Translations under genes and position numbers: made by a program | NCBI GenBank assembly: GCA_030432695.1 | Contig: JAUILN010000013.1 | Location: forward strand, 186,001 to 250,000 | DNA: 64,000 nt | From: a bacterium | Lineage (GTDB): Bacteria; Planctomycetota; UBA1135; UBA2386 | Direction of reading: 5' to 3' | The notes under the pieces: generated by a model | Seen by the model: the letters and a program-made list of their open reading frames with translations, nothing else | Told to the model about the DNA's origin: nothing | The model's database searches: none | Shown here: positions 18,719-27,199 of the stretch, piece after piece | How positions within the stretch are numbered: position 1 is the first letter of the stretch | Layout of the letters: each line of letters begins with the position of its first letter

Positions 18719-20209
18719 ATGCCCATCGCTCTGCTCCGGCGACGCTCCCTCGCGAGCCGTTCGCTCCCCGTCCTGCTGTCCCTCGCCGCCACGCCGGTGA
18801 TCCTCGCGCAGGACCGTGCCGCGACCCCGGCTGCGGACGACCTCGTCGCCCGCATCGACGGCCTGCTCGACGCCCACCACGCGATCGACCAGTTGTCCGG
18901 TGCCGTGCTGGTGGCCGACGGCGGCGAAGTCATCTACCGCGGCGCGCGCGGCATGGCGAACTCCGACTGGGGCGTGCCGAACACGCCGGCGACGAAGTTC
19001 CGGCTGGCATCGATCACCAAGCAGTTCACCGCGATGCTGGTGCTGCTGCTGGTCGAGGAAGGCTCACTGAACCTCGACGATCCGCTGACCACCTGGCTGC
19101 CGGAGTATCCCGCCGAGAGCGGCGCGAAGGTCACCATCCGCCACCTCCTCAACCACACCTCGGGGATCCCGAGCTACACCGACCGGCCGGGCTTCCTCCA
19201 CGAACAGGGCAAGGTCGAGCTGCCGGTGCTGGAGTTCGTGGCGAAGTACTGCTCCGACCCGCTGGAGTTCGAGCCGGGCAGCCAGTGGCGCTACAACAAC
19301 TCGGGCTACTTCCTGCTCGGTGCGTTGGTCGAGCAGGTCACCGGCAAGACGTTCCGCGACGCGCTGCGCGAACGGGTCCTCGATCCGCTCGGCATGGCCG
19401 ACACCGACCTCGACGACGAGTACGCGGTCGTGCCCGGCCGGGCGACCGGCTACGACGACCTGCTCGGCGGCCGCCGCGTCGCGATGTGGCTCGACATGGC
19501 GGTGCCGTACTCCGCGGGCGGGCTCTACTCGACCGTCGACGACCTGTGGCAGTGGGACCGCGCGCTGCGCGCCGGTCGCCTGCTCGGCGAGGAACTCACC
19601 ACCGAGATGTTCACGCCGGGTCTGCAGGACTACGGCTTCGGCTGGTCGATCGAGATCCCCGAGGGCTCGGACCTGCAGGGCGCGGACACGGTGATCCAGC
19701 ACACCGGCGGCATGCCCGGGGTCTCGACGCTGATCTGGCGGCAGCCCGGCCGCGACCGTTGTGTGATCGTGCTCGGCAATTCCAGCGGGACCGCGCACCA
19801 CGCGATCCAGCAGGGGCTGGTGGCGCTGCTCGAAGGACGCGAACCACCGCCGGTGCGTCCGCGGGGCGACTTCGAGATCGCCCGGCGGGTCCTCGCCGAC
19901 GGCATCGAAGCCGGGCTCCAGGACCTGGCGAAGTGGCCGCAGCAGGTGCGCGAGGAATACATCGAGCGCGACATGAACTCGATCGGCTACGGCCTGCTGG
20001 AACAGCGGCGCTTCGACGAGGCGATCCGCGTGTTCGAGTTCCTCACCGTCGCCTACCCGAAGTCAGCGAACACCTGGGACAGCCTCGGCGAGGGCCACCT
20101 GCGTGCTGGTCACGTCGCTGCGGCGATCACCGGCTACGAGAAGGCGCTCGAACTCGATCCGACCAGCGCGACGATCCCGCCGATCCTCGAGGAGCTGCGG
20201 CGGCGGTAG
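18719..20209 (+). CDS. Secreted beta-lactamase-fold serine hydrolase with C-terminal TPR-like tail
   Basis: 496 residues. The start at 18719 gives a signal peptide (MPIALLRRRSLASRSLPVLLSLAATPVILAQ); an ATG at 18635 in the same frame would add 28 residues with no homology sign. The catalytic fold of PF00144 is clear: SITK with Ser98 and Lys101, a Tyr-Asn motif RYNNSGY at 191-197, and HTGG near 326 in place of KTG. It may act as a periplasmic D-Ala peptidase, esterase or amidase; the substrate cannot be deduced. Residues 410-496 form two or three TPR-like helices (SIGYGLLEQRRFDEAIRVFE and so on), a common addition in this family. Confidence 0.9.
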   Translation: MPIALLRRRSLASRSLPVLLSLAATPVILAQDRAATPAADDLVARIDGLLDAHHAIDQLSGAVLVADGGEVIYRGARGMANSDWGVPNTPATKFRLASITKQFTAMLVLLLVEEGSLNLDDPLTTWLPEYPAESGAKVTIRHLLNHTSGIPSYTDRPGFLHEQGKVELPVLEFVAKYCSDPLEFEPGSQWRYNNSGYFLLGALVEQVTGKTFRDALRERVLDPLGMADTDLDDEYAVVPGRATGYDDLLGGRRVAMWLDMAVPYSAGGLYSTVDDLWQWDRALRAGRLLGEELTTEMFTPGLQDYGFGWSIEIPEGSDLQGADTVIQHTGGMPGVSTLIWRQPGRDRCVIVLGNSSGTAHHAIQQGLVALLEGREPPPVRPRGDFEIARRVLADGIEAGLQDLAKWPQQVREEYIERDMNSIGYGLLEQRRFDEAIRVFEFLTVAYPKSANTWDSLGEGHLRAGHVAAAITGYEKALELDPTSATIPPILEELRRR

Positions 20210-20304
20210 GATCCGACGACGGTCACCGGTCCGGGAAGAGATCAGCGGCCCGGGGCAGAGCCACTTGTCGGATTCGCGTCCCGGGTCCCACACTGGCGCG
20301 CACC

Positions 20305-21537
20305 ATGCTCGATCGGCGCAGCTCGTTCGTTCTTTGCCTCGCCGTGAGCGGGCTCCTCGGTGACCTCGTCGCGCAGCGGACCTGGACCGTCGAGTCGAAT
20401 GGGACCGGCGACTTCCTCGACATCCAGCCGGCGGTCCAGACCGCGGCCGAGGGTGACCGGATCGTGGTCGGCCGCGGAGCCTTCAGCCCGTTCGTCGTCG
20501 ACGGCAAGAGCCTGACCCTGGTCGGCGCGCGGGTGTTCCAGAGTGGAGTCACGCCCGGCGGAACCGAATCGATCGTGGTCCGCAACCTGGCGGCTCACCA
20601 GCGCGTGGCGCTGATCGACCCTTTCGCCTTCCAGTCTCGGACGCCACGCGCCAACCTGCTGCTGGAGAACTGCGCGGGCACGGTGTGGATCGAGGGGCTG
20701 TTCTCCGACAGCTACGGAGCGACCGCTCTGATGATCGACAACTGCGCCGACGTCGTGCTCTCGGACTGCTTCCTGCAGACCAATGCCGGCCGCGCGGACG
20801 CCAACGGCGACGCCGAGTCGCAGCCTGGTATGGCGGTGCGCGACGCCACGGTCCACGCCTACGACTGCTCCTTCCGCGGCTCGCACTCGGTGCTGCAGGG
20901 GCCGAACTTCCCGGTGAACAGCGGGCCGGTGGCGGGTGGGCACGGTATCGACGCCGTGGATGCGCGCCTCGTCCTACGGGGTGGCCGGGCCGACGGGGGC
21001 AGCGGTTCGGGCGTGGCGTCCGGCACGTGCGTGCTCAGCGGCGCAGGTGGCGACGGAATCCGGCTGGACACCCGCGGAGGGACCGCGCCGGAGCTCACGC
21101 TGCAGGACGTCGCCATGGCTGGCGGTGCCGCGGGCTACTTCACCTGTGGGAGTGGGGCGTCGCCCGGTCAGGATGTCCGGGTGTTGGCAGGGACGTCGCG
21201 AGTGCTGCCCGGAATGCCGCGGCTGTTGACCGCGCCGGGGTTGCTCGACGCCCCGGGCGAACTCGATGTGGATCTCTCCGGGGTGTCCGGCGAATCCGTC
21301 GTGGTGATCGTCGCCCTCCCCGGAGCGACGATGCCGTTGGCAGGAAGCGTGCTGCACGTCACCGCGCCATCCCTGACCCTGGGCAGCGTGGTCGTCGGAG
21401 CCACCCGCACCGCCTCGCTGCAGGTGACGGTGCCGGTCGTGCCGGTCGCGCTCCCGACGTTGGCCCTGCAGGCCGCGTTCGTCGATACCCGGGGCCGGTT
21501 CGAACTCAGCAATCCCGGTGCGCTGGTGATTCGCTGA
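20305..21537 (+). CDS. Secreted right-handed beta-helix protein with shared C-terminal module
   Basis: 410 residues with a signal peptide (MLDRRSSFVLCLAVSGLLGDLVAQ). Residues 25-300 look like a parallel beta-helix: SNGTGDFLDIQPAVQTAAEGDRIVVGRG is the usual opening of pectate-lyase-like repeats, followed by turns with N/D ladders (MIDNCADVVLSDCFLQT). The final 100 residues (from LLTAPGLLDAPGELDVDLSG) align in pattern with the C-terminal module of other proteins in the window, ending FELSNPGALVIR. No pectate-lyase catalytic set was recognised, so a binding or structural role is as likely as an enzymatic one. Its 3' end overlaps the convergent lyase gene by 32 nt. Confidence 0.8.
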   Translation: MLDRRSSFVLCLAVSGLLGDLVAQRTWTVESNGTGDFLDIQPAVQTAAEGDRIVVGRGAFSPFVVDGKSLTLVGARVFQSGVTPGGTESIVVRNLAAHQRVALIDPFAFQSRTPRANLLLENCAGTVWIEGLFSDSYGATALMIDNCADVVLSDCFLQTNAGRADANGDAESQPGMAVRDATVHAYDCSFRGSHSVLQGPNFPVNSGPVAGGHGIDAVDARLVLRGGRADGGSGSGVASGTCVLSGAGGDGIRLDTRGGTAPELTLQDVAMAGGAAGYFTCGSGASPGQDVRVLAGTSRVLPGMPRLLTAPGLLDAPGELDVDLSGVSGESVVVIVALPGATMPLAGSVLHVTAPSLTLGSVVVGATRTASLQVTVPVVPVALPTLALQAAFVDTRGRFELSNPGALVIR

Positions 21538-22483
21538 GCGACGACCACAGCTCGTCCTGAGCGGCCGCGAGGTCCGGTGCCGCGCGCCAGTCGAAGAAGC
21601 CGATCGACTCGAGCGCCGTGCGCAGCTCCGGCTCGCGGTCGGCGAGCAGGGCCGCGACCGGCAGCCGCGGCGGACCGACGTCGACGCCGAGCATCTTCAT
21701 GGTCGCCTTGGCGGCGCCGAGGTAGCCGAAGCCGGCCAGGACCCGCACCAGATGCACCGAGCGGAGCTGTTCGCGGCGGGCGGTCTCCAGGTCGCCGGCG
21801 CGGAACGCCTGCGCGAGGCGCAGATACGGGCCCGGCGCGAAGTTGTAGGTGCTGCCGACGAAGCCGCGGGCGCCGAGCGCGAGGGCGGCGAGCAGCGATT
21901 CGTCGTTGCCGTAGAGCACGTCGAGCGCGTCGTCCTCGAGCAGTTGCTGCAGCGCGGCGAGGTCGGGGCTGGTGTGCTTGACCCCGGCGAAGTTCGGTGC
22001 CGCCTCGCGCAGCAGCTCCAGATGGTCGACCACGCCGAGCGTCACGCCGGTCAGCACGGGGATGTCGTAGTAGTAGAACGGCAGCTCGGAAGCGGCTCCG
22101 GCGAGCGCCGCGCAGCTCGCGACCAGGCGCGCCGCGTCCGCGGGGCGGTAGTAGTACGGCGCGAGCGCGGAGATCGCATCGGCACCCTGGGCGCGACGCG
22201 CGAGTTCGGCACCGGCTTCGACCGCGGTGCCGCCGACGTGGACGATGACCTGGAGAGCATGCTCCGGGGCGACCTCGATCCAGCGGCGGGTCAGCGCGTC
22301 ACGCTCGTCGAAGGTCAGGCTGGCGAACTCACCGGTGGAGCCGGCCACGAACACCGCGCGGACGCCGCCCTCGTGGAGCGCCGCGGCCTGGGCCTCGACG
22401 CGGTCGAGGCACAGGGCCCCGTGGTGATCGAACGGGGTATGGGGAGCCGCCGAGAGTCCGCGGAATGCTGGGTTGCTCGTCAT
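21506..22483 (-). CDS. N-acetylneuraminate lyase-like (DapA/NanA superfamily) aldolase
   Basis: A 325-residue class I aldolase. The motif GSTGE at 48-52 binds the substrate carboxylate, the catalytic Tyr139 lies in FYYYDIPVLTGV, and the Schiff-base Lys169 lies in GVKHTSPDL. The sequence follows the sialate lyases of animals closely (YYYDIPVLTGV, GNDESLLAALALGARGFVGSTYN, AKATMKMLG, GPPRLP). I therefore favour cleavage of N-acetylneuraminate or a related sugar acid to pyruvate and an aminosugar over dihydrodipicolinate synthesis. The protein should be cytosolic. An Asp-box propeller gene lies 0.5 kb away, but no sialic acid transporter is visible. The final 10 codons overlap the end of the convergent beta-helix gene. 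Confidence 0.88.
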   Translation of the reverse strand: MTSNPAFRGLSAAPHTPFDHHGALCLDRVEAQAAALHEGGVRAVFVAGSTGEFASLTFDERDALTRRWIEVAPEHALQVIVHVGGTAVEAGAELARRAQGADAISALAPYYYRPADAARLVASCAALAGAASELPFYYYDIPVLTGVTLGVVDHLELLREAAPNFAGVKHTSPDLAALQQLLEDDALDVLYGNDESLLAALALGARGFVGSTYNFAPGPYLRLAQAFRAGDLETARREQLRSVHLVRVLAGFGYLGAAKATMKMLGVDVGPPRLPVAALLADREPELRTALESIGFFDWRAAPDLAAAQDELWSSLSESPAHRDC

Positions 22484-22603
22484 GATCGGAGAGGCTCCGT
22501 GGTCGTTCGCGGTCGAACACGGCTGACCGGCTTGCGCTGCGAGATGCTATCCGGTCCGAGCGGGACTTTGACCTGGGTGGTGCTCCGCGGCCTACTCGGC
22601 GGC

Positions 22604-22957
22604 ATGGACCAGAGCAGTGGCAGCCCGATCGGCTTCGAGGACTTCCTGCGCGTCGAGCTACGCGTCGGCACCGTGGTCGAGGTCCTCGACTTCCCCGAAG
22701 CCCGCCGGCCGGCCTGGAAGCTGTCGATCGACTTCGGTCCCGAGATCGGCACGCGGCGGTCGAGCGCGCAGATCACCGACCTCTACCGGGCCGAGGACCT
22801 GCTCGGCACGCAGGTCGTGGCGGTCGTCAACCTGCCGCCGAAGCAGGTCGGGCCGTTCCGCTCGGAATGCCTGGTGACCGGCTTCCACCGCGCGGACGGC
22901 GCGGTGGTGCTGGCGCGGCCGGACAGGCCGGTACCCGACGGCGCGAAACTCCTGTGA
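22604..22957 (+). CDS. csaA: CsaA-type tRNA-binding protein
   Basis: A 117-residue single OB-fold protein. FEDFLRVELRVGTVVEV at the start, LSIDFG.EIG.RRSSAQIT in the middle and GTQVVAVVNLPPKQVGPFRSECLVTGF match the CsaA family, which is related to the C-terminal tRNA-binding domain of methionyl- and phenylalanyl-tRNA synthetases. B. subtilis CsaA has chaperone-like, secretion-related activity; a simple tRNA or RNA-binding role is equally possible. Length is typical. It is a monocistronic rightward gene between two leftward ones. Confidence 0.93.
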   Translation: MDQSSGSPIGFEDFLRVELRVGTVVEVLDFPEARRPAWKLSIDFGPEIGTRRSSAQITDLYRAEDLLGTQVVAVVNLPPKQVGPFRSECLVTGFHRADGAVVLARPDRPVPDGAKLL

Positions 22958-22978
22958 GCGTCCGTGTCGGTCGACCCG

Positions 22979-24328
22979 TCACCGCCGCTCGACCGGCCAC
23001 CGCTGCGCGACCAGCGCCACGCGGTGGCCCTCACCGTCGTCGCTCCGCCCCGAGACCGTCACCATCACCAGGCCCGGTGGCCGGCTGCCTTCGACCGGGC
23101 TGATCCGTTCGAACGCGCCGGCGGCGCCCTCCGCCAGAACCCTCCCCTCGCCGACCGGCTGGCCCAGCGCGAAGGTCTGCACGTGCAGGCGGCGGCGTTG
23201 CTCGGATGCGAGGGCGTAGACCGCGTGGACCAGCTCGCCGGGACCGCGGACCAGCACGAAGTCGAGCGGGTTGTAGTTGCCGCCCAGGCGCGGCGGGTCG
23301 TCGGCCAGTCGGATGCGCCGCAGTGCGTCGGTCGCGAACGAGCGGCCGGCCTGGGCCGGGTCGGTCGCGGTGGGTACGAACACGACCTCCAGGCAACCCT
23401 GCCCAGCCGCGTTGCCACCCCGTTCGAACAGCACGTAGAGGTTGCCGTTGGCGTCGAGGGCGTTCGACGAGACGTTGGTGGCCTCCAGCGGCTGGTCCTT
23501 CCCCGGGCTCAACGGCACGTCCGTCGGCTGCAGGAAGCTCCCGGTGGCCAGGTCGAAGCTGCGCAGGTGGATCCCGTAGCTCTGGCCGTGGGTGCGGTAG
23601 GTGAGGTGCAGGACGTCGCCCGCGAGTGACGGTGCCGGCGCGATCCCCGTGGTGCCGACGTTGATCCGCAGTGGCTCACCGAATTCGTCGCCGTCGCCGC
23701 TGCCGATCAGCAGGGAACTCGACCACGCGGTCCAGCCGGCGTGGGGGCTGCGGTGCGGGGTGAGTGCCGCGACCAGCCTGTCGCCGTCGGCGGTCGACAG
23801 CAGGCCGGAGAACAGGAACTGGTCGTTGCCGCCGGTTCCCTCGGCCAGCAGCCTGGCCTCGGCGGTCCAGGCGTTCTGGCCCACGTCGAACGAGCGCAGC
23901 CACGCGCCGTCGAACTCCGGATGTCCGTCGGTGGGGGCGGAGAAGCCGAGGTGGACCAGCTCGCGGCCCGGCGCGCGTGCCAACAACGGATCGTGGGCAC
24001 CGGCGCGGTCGACCCGTGCCGCGAGCTGCCAGCTGCGGCCGCCGTCGTCGGAGCGGTGTAGCTCGACGCCGCGCTCCACCGGCTCGCCGTCGCCGGAGGC
24101 CGCGGTGCCCACGGTCACCAACAGGACCCCGGCCGGCGTGACGACCGCGCCGTGGTCGTTGCTGCGTGCGGCGAACAGCGCCACGTCGGCCCCGGTCGTG
24201 GTGACGATCGACAGGCGCTGTGCGCGGTTCCGTTCGGCTCGGGTCTCCTGAGCGAATGCGGTCGGTGGACCCGCGAGCACCAGCCCGAGGCCCGACCACA
24301 TCGCGACTCGTCGGTGGTGCAGCGCCAT
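22979..24328 (-). CDS. Secreted Asp-box (sialidase-like) beta-propeller protein
   Basis: 449 residues. The start at 24328 gives MALHHRRVAMWSGLGLVLAGPPTAFAQ as signal peptide. Residues 50-110 resemble the opening of exo-sialidases: HGAVVTPAGVLLVTVG followed by HRSDDGGRSWQ, which is a canonical Asp-box (SxDxGxxW). Later blades are less regular. The FRIP Arg motif is absent (DHG at that place) and the Arg triad could not be traced, so hydrolase activity is doubtful. The short gap to a sialate-lyase-like gene is suggestive. No C-terminal module of the shared kind is present. A TAGACT hexamer lies 7 nt before the ATG. Confidence 0.7.
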   Translation of the reverse strand: MALHHRRVAMWSGLGLVLAGPPTAFAQETRAERNRAQRLSIVTTTGADVALFAARSNDHGAVVTPAGVLLVTVGTAASGDGEPVERGVELHRSDDGGRSWQLAARVDRAGAHDPLLARAPGRELVHLGFSAPTDGHPEFDGAWLRSFDVGQNAWTAEARLLAEGTGGNDQFLFSGLLSTADGDRLVAALTPHRSPHAGWTAWSSSLLIGSGDGDEFGEPLRINVGTTGIAPAPSLAGDVLHLTYRTHGQSYGIHLRSFDLATGSFLQPTDVPLSPGKDQPLEATNVSSNALDANGNLYVLFERGGNAAGQGCLEVVFVPTATDPAQAGRSFATDALRRIRLADDPPRLGGNYNPLDFVLVRGPGELVHAVYALASEQRRRLHVQTFALGQPVGEGRVLAEGAAGAFERISPVEGSRPPGLVMVTVSGRSDDGEGHRVALVAQRWPVERR

Positions 24329-24335
24329 GCCGGGG

Positions 24336-24341
24336 AGTCTA
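24336..24341 (-). promoter_or_regulatory. Possible -10 hexamer TAGACT, leaderless spacing
   Basis: On the minus strand TAGACT ends 7 nt before the ATG at 24328. This matches the spacing seen at 12541, 46278, 46343 and 54659. Confidence 0.3.
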
Positions 24342-24363
24342 CCAGTCCAACGTGGACCCGGGC

Positions 24364-25191
24364 TCACACCGGCGCGTCCTCGTAGCGGGCGCGTAGGAAC
24401 AGGCCGAGTTCCTGCAGGAAGCGCTCGGCGTCGCCGGCCACGGCCTCGCGCTGGTCGTGCATGCCGAGCCGTTCCACGTAGCGCGCCGCGATCTCGCCGA
24501 GCGCCTTCCGCCGTGCCTTGGCAGGCATCCGGCCGAGCCTCTGATCGAGGTACTCGATCAGGTTCAGGTCGTCGGGGTGGAGGTTCTGGGCGTGTGCCGC
24601 GGTGAAGGCGAAGCGACGGTCCTGCACCTCGCGCCACGACGCGCCGATCGCCTCGATCCACGGCTTGCGGCGGGCCTTCGCCGGTTCGCGGGACTCCATC
24701 ACCACGAACGTGCCCGCCAGCATGTCGCCGATCCGCCGGTTGCCGGTGGTGAGGGCCGGCACCAGCCAGAACAGCGGGATCTCGTCGACCAGCCGCGCCA
24801 GGTTGCGCACGATCGACGCACCGGCGGTGAGGCCGTGGCCGGTGCCCATCACGGTGCGCAGATGCAGCCGGCGCTTGCCGGGGGTCAGCCCCTCGCCGCG
24901 GATCTCGGCGACCACGAAGTAGAGGGTCGAGACCAGGAACCAGGTGACGATGATGGCGGCCACGAACCAGGCGCCGGTGTCGCGGGTGCGCACGTCGGTG
25001 ACCGTCAGCAGCATCAGGAAGACGAAGCCCAGCACGAGGAATGCCCCCGCGATGATCAGTCGGTCGATCAGGGCGGCGGCGAAGCGCGCGCCCCAGGGCG
25101 CGATCCGGAACTCCAGGCGGGTCTGTTCGGGGGTCTCGACCACCACGGTCTCGCCCTCGAATTCCCAGGGGAAGCGGTTGGCACGTGCCAT
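24364..25191 (-). CDS. RDD family membrane protein
   Basis: 275 residues. Residues 30-175 are the RDD domain: APWGARFAAALIDRLII (Arg/Asp pair in helix 1), then two further membrane segments (GAFLVLGFVFLMLLTV; FVAAIIVTWFLVSTLYFVVAE) and the third conserved element GLTPGKRRLHLR...G with NRRIGDMLAGTFVV. Residues 185-275 are a charged cytosolic tail. RDD proteins are often encoded with SpoIIM-type, MoxR and DUF58 genes. Here the SpoIIM-type gene is divergent next to it, and the rest of that set is 9 kb away. The transported or bound ligand is unknown. Confidence 0.88.
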   Translation of the reverse strand: MARANRFPWEFEGETVVVETPEQTRLEFRIAPWGARFAAALIDRLIIAGAFLVLGFVFLMLLTVTDVRTRDTGAWFVAAIIVTWFLVSTLYFVVAEIRGEGLTPGKRRLHLRTVMGTGHGLTAGASIVRNLARLVDEIPLFWLVPALTTGNRRIGDMLAGTFVVMESREPAKARRKPWIEAIGASWREVQDRRFAFTAAHAQNLHPDDLNLIEYLDQRLGRMPAKARRKALGEIAARYVERLGMHDQREAVAGDAERFLQELGLFLRARYEDAPV

Positions 25192-25305
25192 CGCCGCCGA
25201 TCATGGCAGGCGAGGGCCTCCGGACGGAACCGAGGACCCGGCGATTCTCCGTGATGCGGTCCCGAGGTCTGGCCCGCCGTCGAGCCCGGCGGCAGGCTAT
25301 GCGTC

Positions 25306-26397
25306 GTGAACGCCCGCTCCCGAACCCAGGTCGGTGACCGTCCCGCGCCCGATCGACCGCTCCGCCCGTCGGAGATCGAAGGGCGACTCACCGCGCTGCT
25401 CGACCGCATCGACGCGAACGGCCTCGAGCGGCTCGACGACCGCGACGTCGAGGACCTCGGCAAGCTGTATCGTGCGACCGCGGCTCGCCTCGCCCACCAG
25501 CGCGCGTTCGGCGCCTCCACGGTGCGCGAGCAGCGACTCAACGCGCTGGTCACCCGTGCCCACGCGGTGGTCTACGGTCGGCCCCAGCGGCGCCCGTTCC
25601 TCGCCACGCTGACCTATCAGATGATGGCCTTCCCGCTGACCATCCGGCGGACCTGGCCGTACCACGTCGCGGCCGGCGCGATCCTGATCCTTGCCGGCGT
25701 CTACGGCTACTTCGGCTCGGCCGACGACCCCGACTGGACCCGCTCGTTCACCTTCCCCGGCGACGAGCGAACCCCCTACGCGACCAGGGAAGAGCTGTTG
25801 GCGACCCTCCGCGACGGCCGCCAGATGAACTCGGGAGGCAAGGCCGCTTTTGCCGCACAACTCTGGCAGAACAACACCAAGGTCGCGCTGATCGCCTACT
25901 TCCTGGGCTTCCTCGCCTGCGTGCCCACCGTGCTGGCGCTCGGCATGAACGGCCTGATGCTCGGCACCTACTCGTTCACCTTCCACCAGAAGGGACTGGC
26001 GTACGAGTGGTGGGCCTGGATCCTGCCGCACGGCATCACCGAGATGCTGTCGATCGTGCTGCTCGCCGGCGGCGGCCTGATGGTCGGCCACCAGGTCATC
26101 GCACCCGGGGAGCGGAGCCGCGCCGAGGCGCTCCGCGCGGTGCGCGCCGACGCGGTGCGGTTGGTGAGCTTCGCCTTCCCGCTGCTGTTCGTCGCCGCGC
26201 TGATCGAGTCGTTCGTGCGCCAGTCGCACCTCACCGACGGCGCGCGCTACGTGTTCGCCGGGCTCACTGCGCTGTTCTGGATCGGCTACCTCGGCTTCGT
26301 GCGACCGACCCGCGACAGCATCGAGCAGGTGGTGGCCCCGGCCACCGTGGCGCAGCGCGCAGTTCCGCTGCCGACCGAGGACGAGCTGCTGGGTTGA
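25306..26397 (+). CDS. SpoIIM/DUF95-type membrane protein
   Basis: 363 residues starting with GTG at 25306. A soluble helical N-terminal third (1-100) is followed by a membrane segment at about 118-136, a loop, and then the conserved SpoIIM core: NNTKVALIAYFLGFLACVPTVLALGMNGLMLG, LPHGITEMLSIVLLAGGGLMVG, and two more C-terminal membrane segments. The NN...A...G and PHG.~E elements are the hallmark of this family. In non-sporulating bacteria these proteins accompany RDD and MoxR genes and their role is unclear. It is divergent from the RDD gene across 114 nt. Confidence 0.9.
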   Translation: MNARSRTQVGDRPAPDRPLRPSEIEGRLTALLDRIDANGLERLDDRDVEDLGKLYRATAARLAHQRAFGASTVREQRLNALVTRAHAVVYGRPQRRPFLATLTYQMMAFPLTIRRTWPYHVAAGAILILAGVYGYFGSADDPDWTRSFTFPGDERTPYATREELLATLRDGRQMNSGGKAAFAAQLWQNNTKVALIAYFLGFLACVPTVLALGMNGLMLGTYSFTFHQKGLAYEWWAWILPHGITEMLSIVLLAGGGLMVGHQVIAPGERSRAEALRAVRADAVRLVSFAFPLLFVAALIESFVRQSHLTDGARYVFAGLTALFWIGYLGFVRPTRDSIEQVVAPATVAQRAVPLPTEDELLG

Positions 26398-26441
26398 GCC
26401 GAGGAGTCGATTCAGACGGGAGACAAAGATTTCCGACAGGG

Positions 26442-26487
26442 TGTCAAGGACGCTTGACAGGGTCGCGATGTCGCGCTTTCTTGACAC
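26442..26487 (+). promoter_or_regulatory. Operator-like palindrome TGTCAAG-GACG-CTTGACA plus third half-site
   Basis: A perfect 7+7 nt palindrome with a 4-nt spacer spans 26442-26459. A third identical half-site, CTTGACA, lies at 26480-26486, 27 nt downstream of the second one. All three lie within 92 nt of the start of the membrane-protein/HTH gene pair. The half-sites also contain TTGACA, a perfect -35 hexamer. The arrangement suggests autoregulation by the small HTH protein encoded at 26956. Confidence 0.5.
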
Positions 26488-26533
26488 CATGTCGAATAAC
26501 CTTGTCTCAGGGCCCGACGCGGCCGGAGGACCG

Positions 26534-26953
26534 ATGAGTGCCTCGTTCGAGGAGAAGAGCGTCTGGATCCAGGTCGTCAGCCTGGTCGTGGCCCTCGGTG
26601 GCTACCTGGTGGCCGCGTTCTGGATGGCACGCGCAGGGGTGACCGAGCTCGCCGCCTACATGCCGCTGTTCGTCGGTGCCGTCGTGGTCCAGGTGATCCT
26701 GCTGATCGTCGGTCACACCGCGGCGGCCATCGTCCAGAAGCCCGAGGATGCCGACGAGCGCGACCGGATCATCGCCTGGCGTGCCGAGGCGCGAAGCTCG
26801 TGGATCCTGGCGATCGGCGCATTGGCCGCCGTCTCCATGCTGGCCATGAACGTCGAGACGGTCTGGGTCGCGCACGTGCTGATCGTCGCGCTGTTCGTGT
26901 CGACGCTGATCGGCTACGTGCTGCAGATGATCGACTACCGGCGCGGGTTCTGA
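26534..26953 (+). CDS. Small four-helix membrane protein paired with an HTH regulator
   Basis: 139 residues with GGAGGA just before the ATG. It has four hydrophobic segments at about 12-33, 40-62, 84-104 and 108-130, short loops, and one charged cytosolic stretch (QKPEDADERDRIIAWRAEARS). This layout is common for membrane partners of small Xre-type regulators (DUF2178-like pairs), where the two genes form an operon as here with a 2-nt gap. The partner may tune the regulator or be its target; no biochemical role is known. The upstream palindrome suggests that the pair is self-controlled. Confidence 0.75.
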   Translation: MSASFEEKSVWIQVVSLVVALGGYLVAAFWMARAGVTELAAYMPLFVGAVVVQVILLIVGHTAAAIVQKPEDADERDRIIAWRAEARSSWILAIGALAAVSMLAMNVETVWVAHVLIVALFVSTLIGYVLQMIDYRRGF

Positions 26954-26955
26954 GC

Positions 26956-27180
26956 GTGGCCAAGGCCAAGAACCCGGTGAGCAACCGGATCCGCAAGCTG
27001 CGCTTCGAGCACGACGAGATGACGCAGGCCGATCTCGCGGCGCGGATCGGCGTGTCGCGGCAGACGCTCAACGCCATCGAAGGCGGCAAGTACTCGCCGT
27101 CGCTGGAGGTCGCGTTCCGGATCGCGCGGGTGTTCCACAAGCCGCTCGAGGAGGTGTTCGCGTTCGACGGCGGCGCGTGA
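26956..27180 (+). CDS. Small Xre-family (YozG-like) transcriptional regulator
   Basis: A 74-residue protein that is almost entirely one HTH_3 domain: NRIRKLRFEHDEMTQADLAARIGVSRQTLNAIEGGKYSPSLEVAFRIARVFHKPLEEVF. The recognition helix is SRQTLNAIE. It starts with GTG 2 nt after the stop of the small membrane protein, so the two are translated together. The best candidate operator is the TGTCAAG/CTTGACA palindrome ahead of the pair. It converges on the next gene with a 19-nt gap. Confidence 0.93.
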   Translation: MAKAKNPVSNRIRKLRFEHDEMTQADLAARIGVSRQTLNAIEGGKYSPSLEVAFRIARVFHKPLEEVFAFDGGA

Positions 27181-27199
27181 GCCGCGCCTCGACCGAGCG

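Noticed and set aside
18610..21537. A 975-codon open frame on the plus strand covering the serine hydrolase gene
   Set aside because: Only its final 410 codons (from 20305, after a signal peptide start) look like protein; the upstream part is Arg/Pro/Ala-rich shadow of the hydrolase gene.
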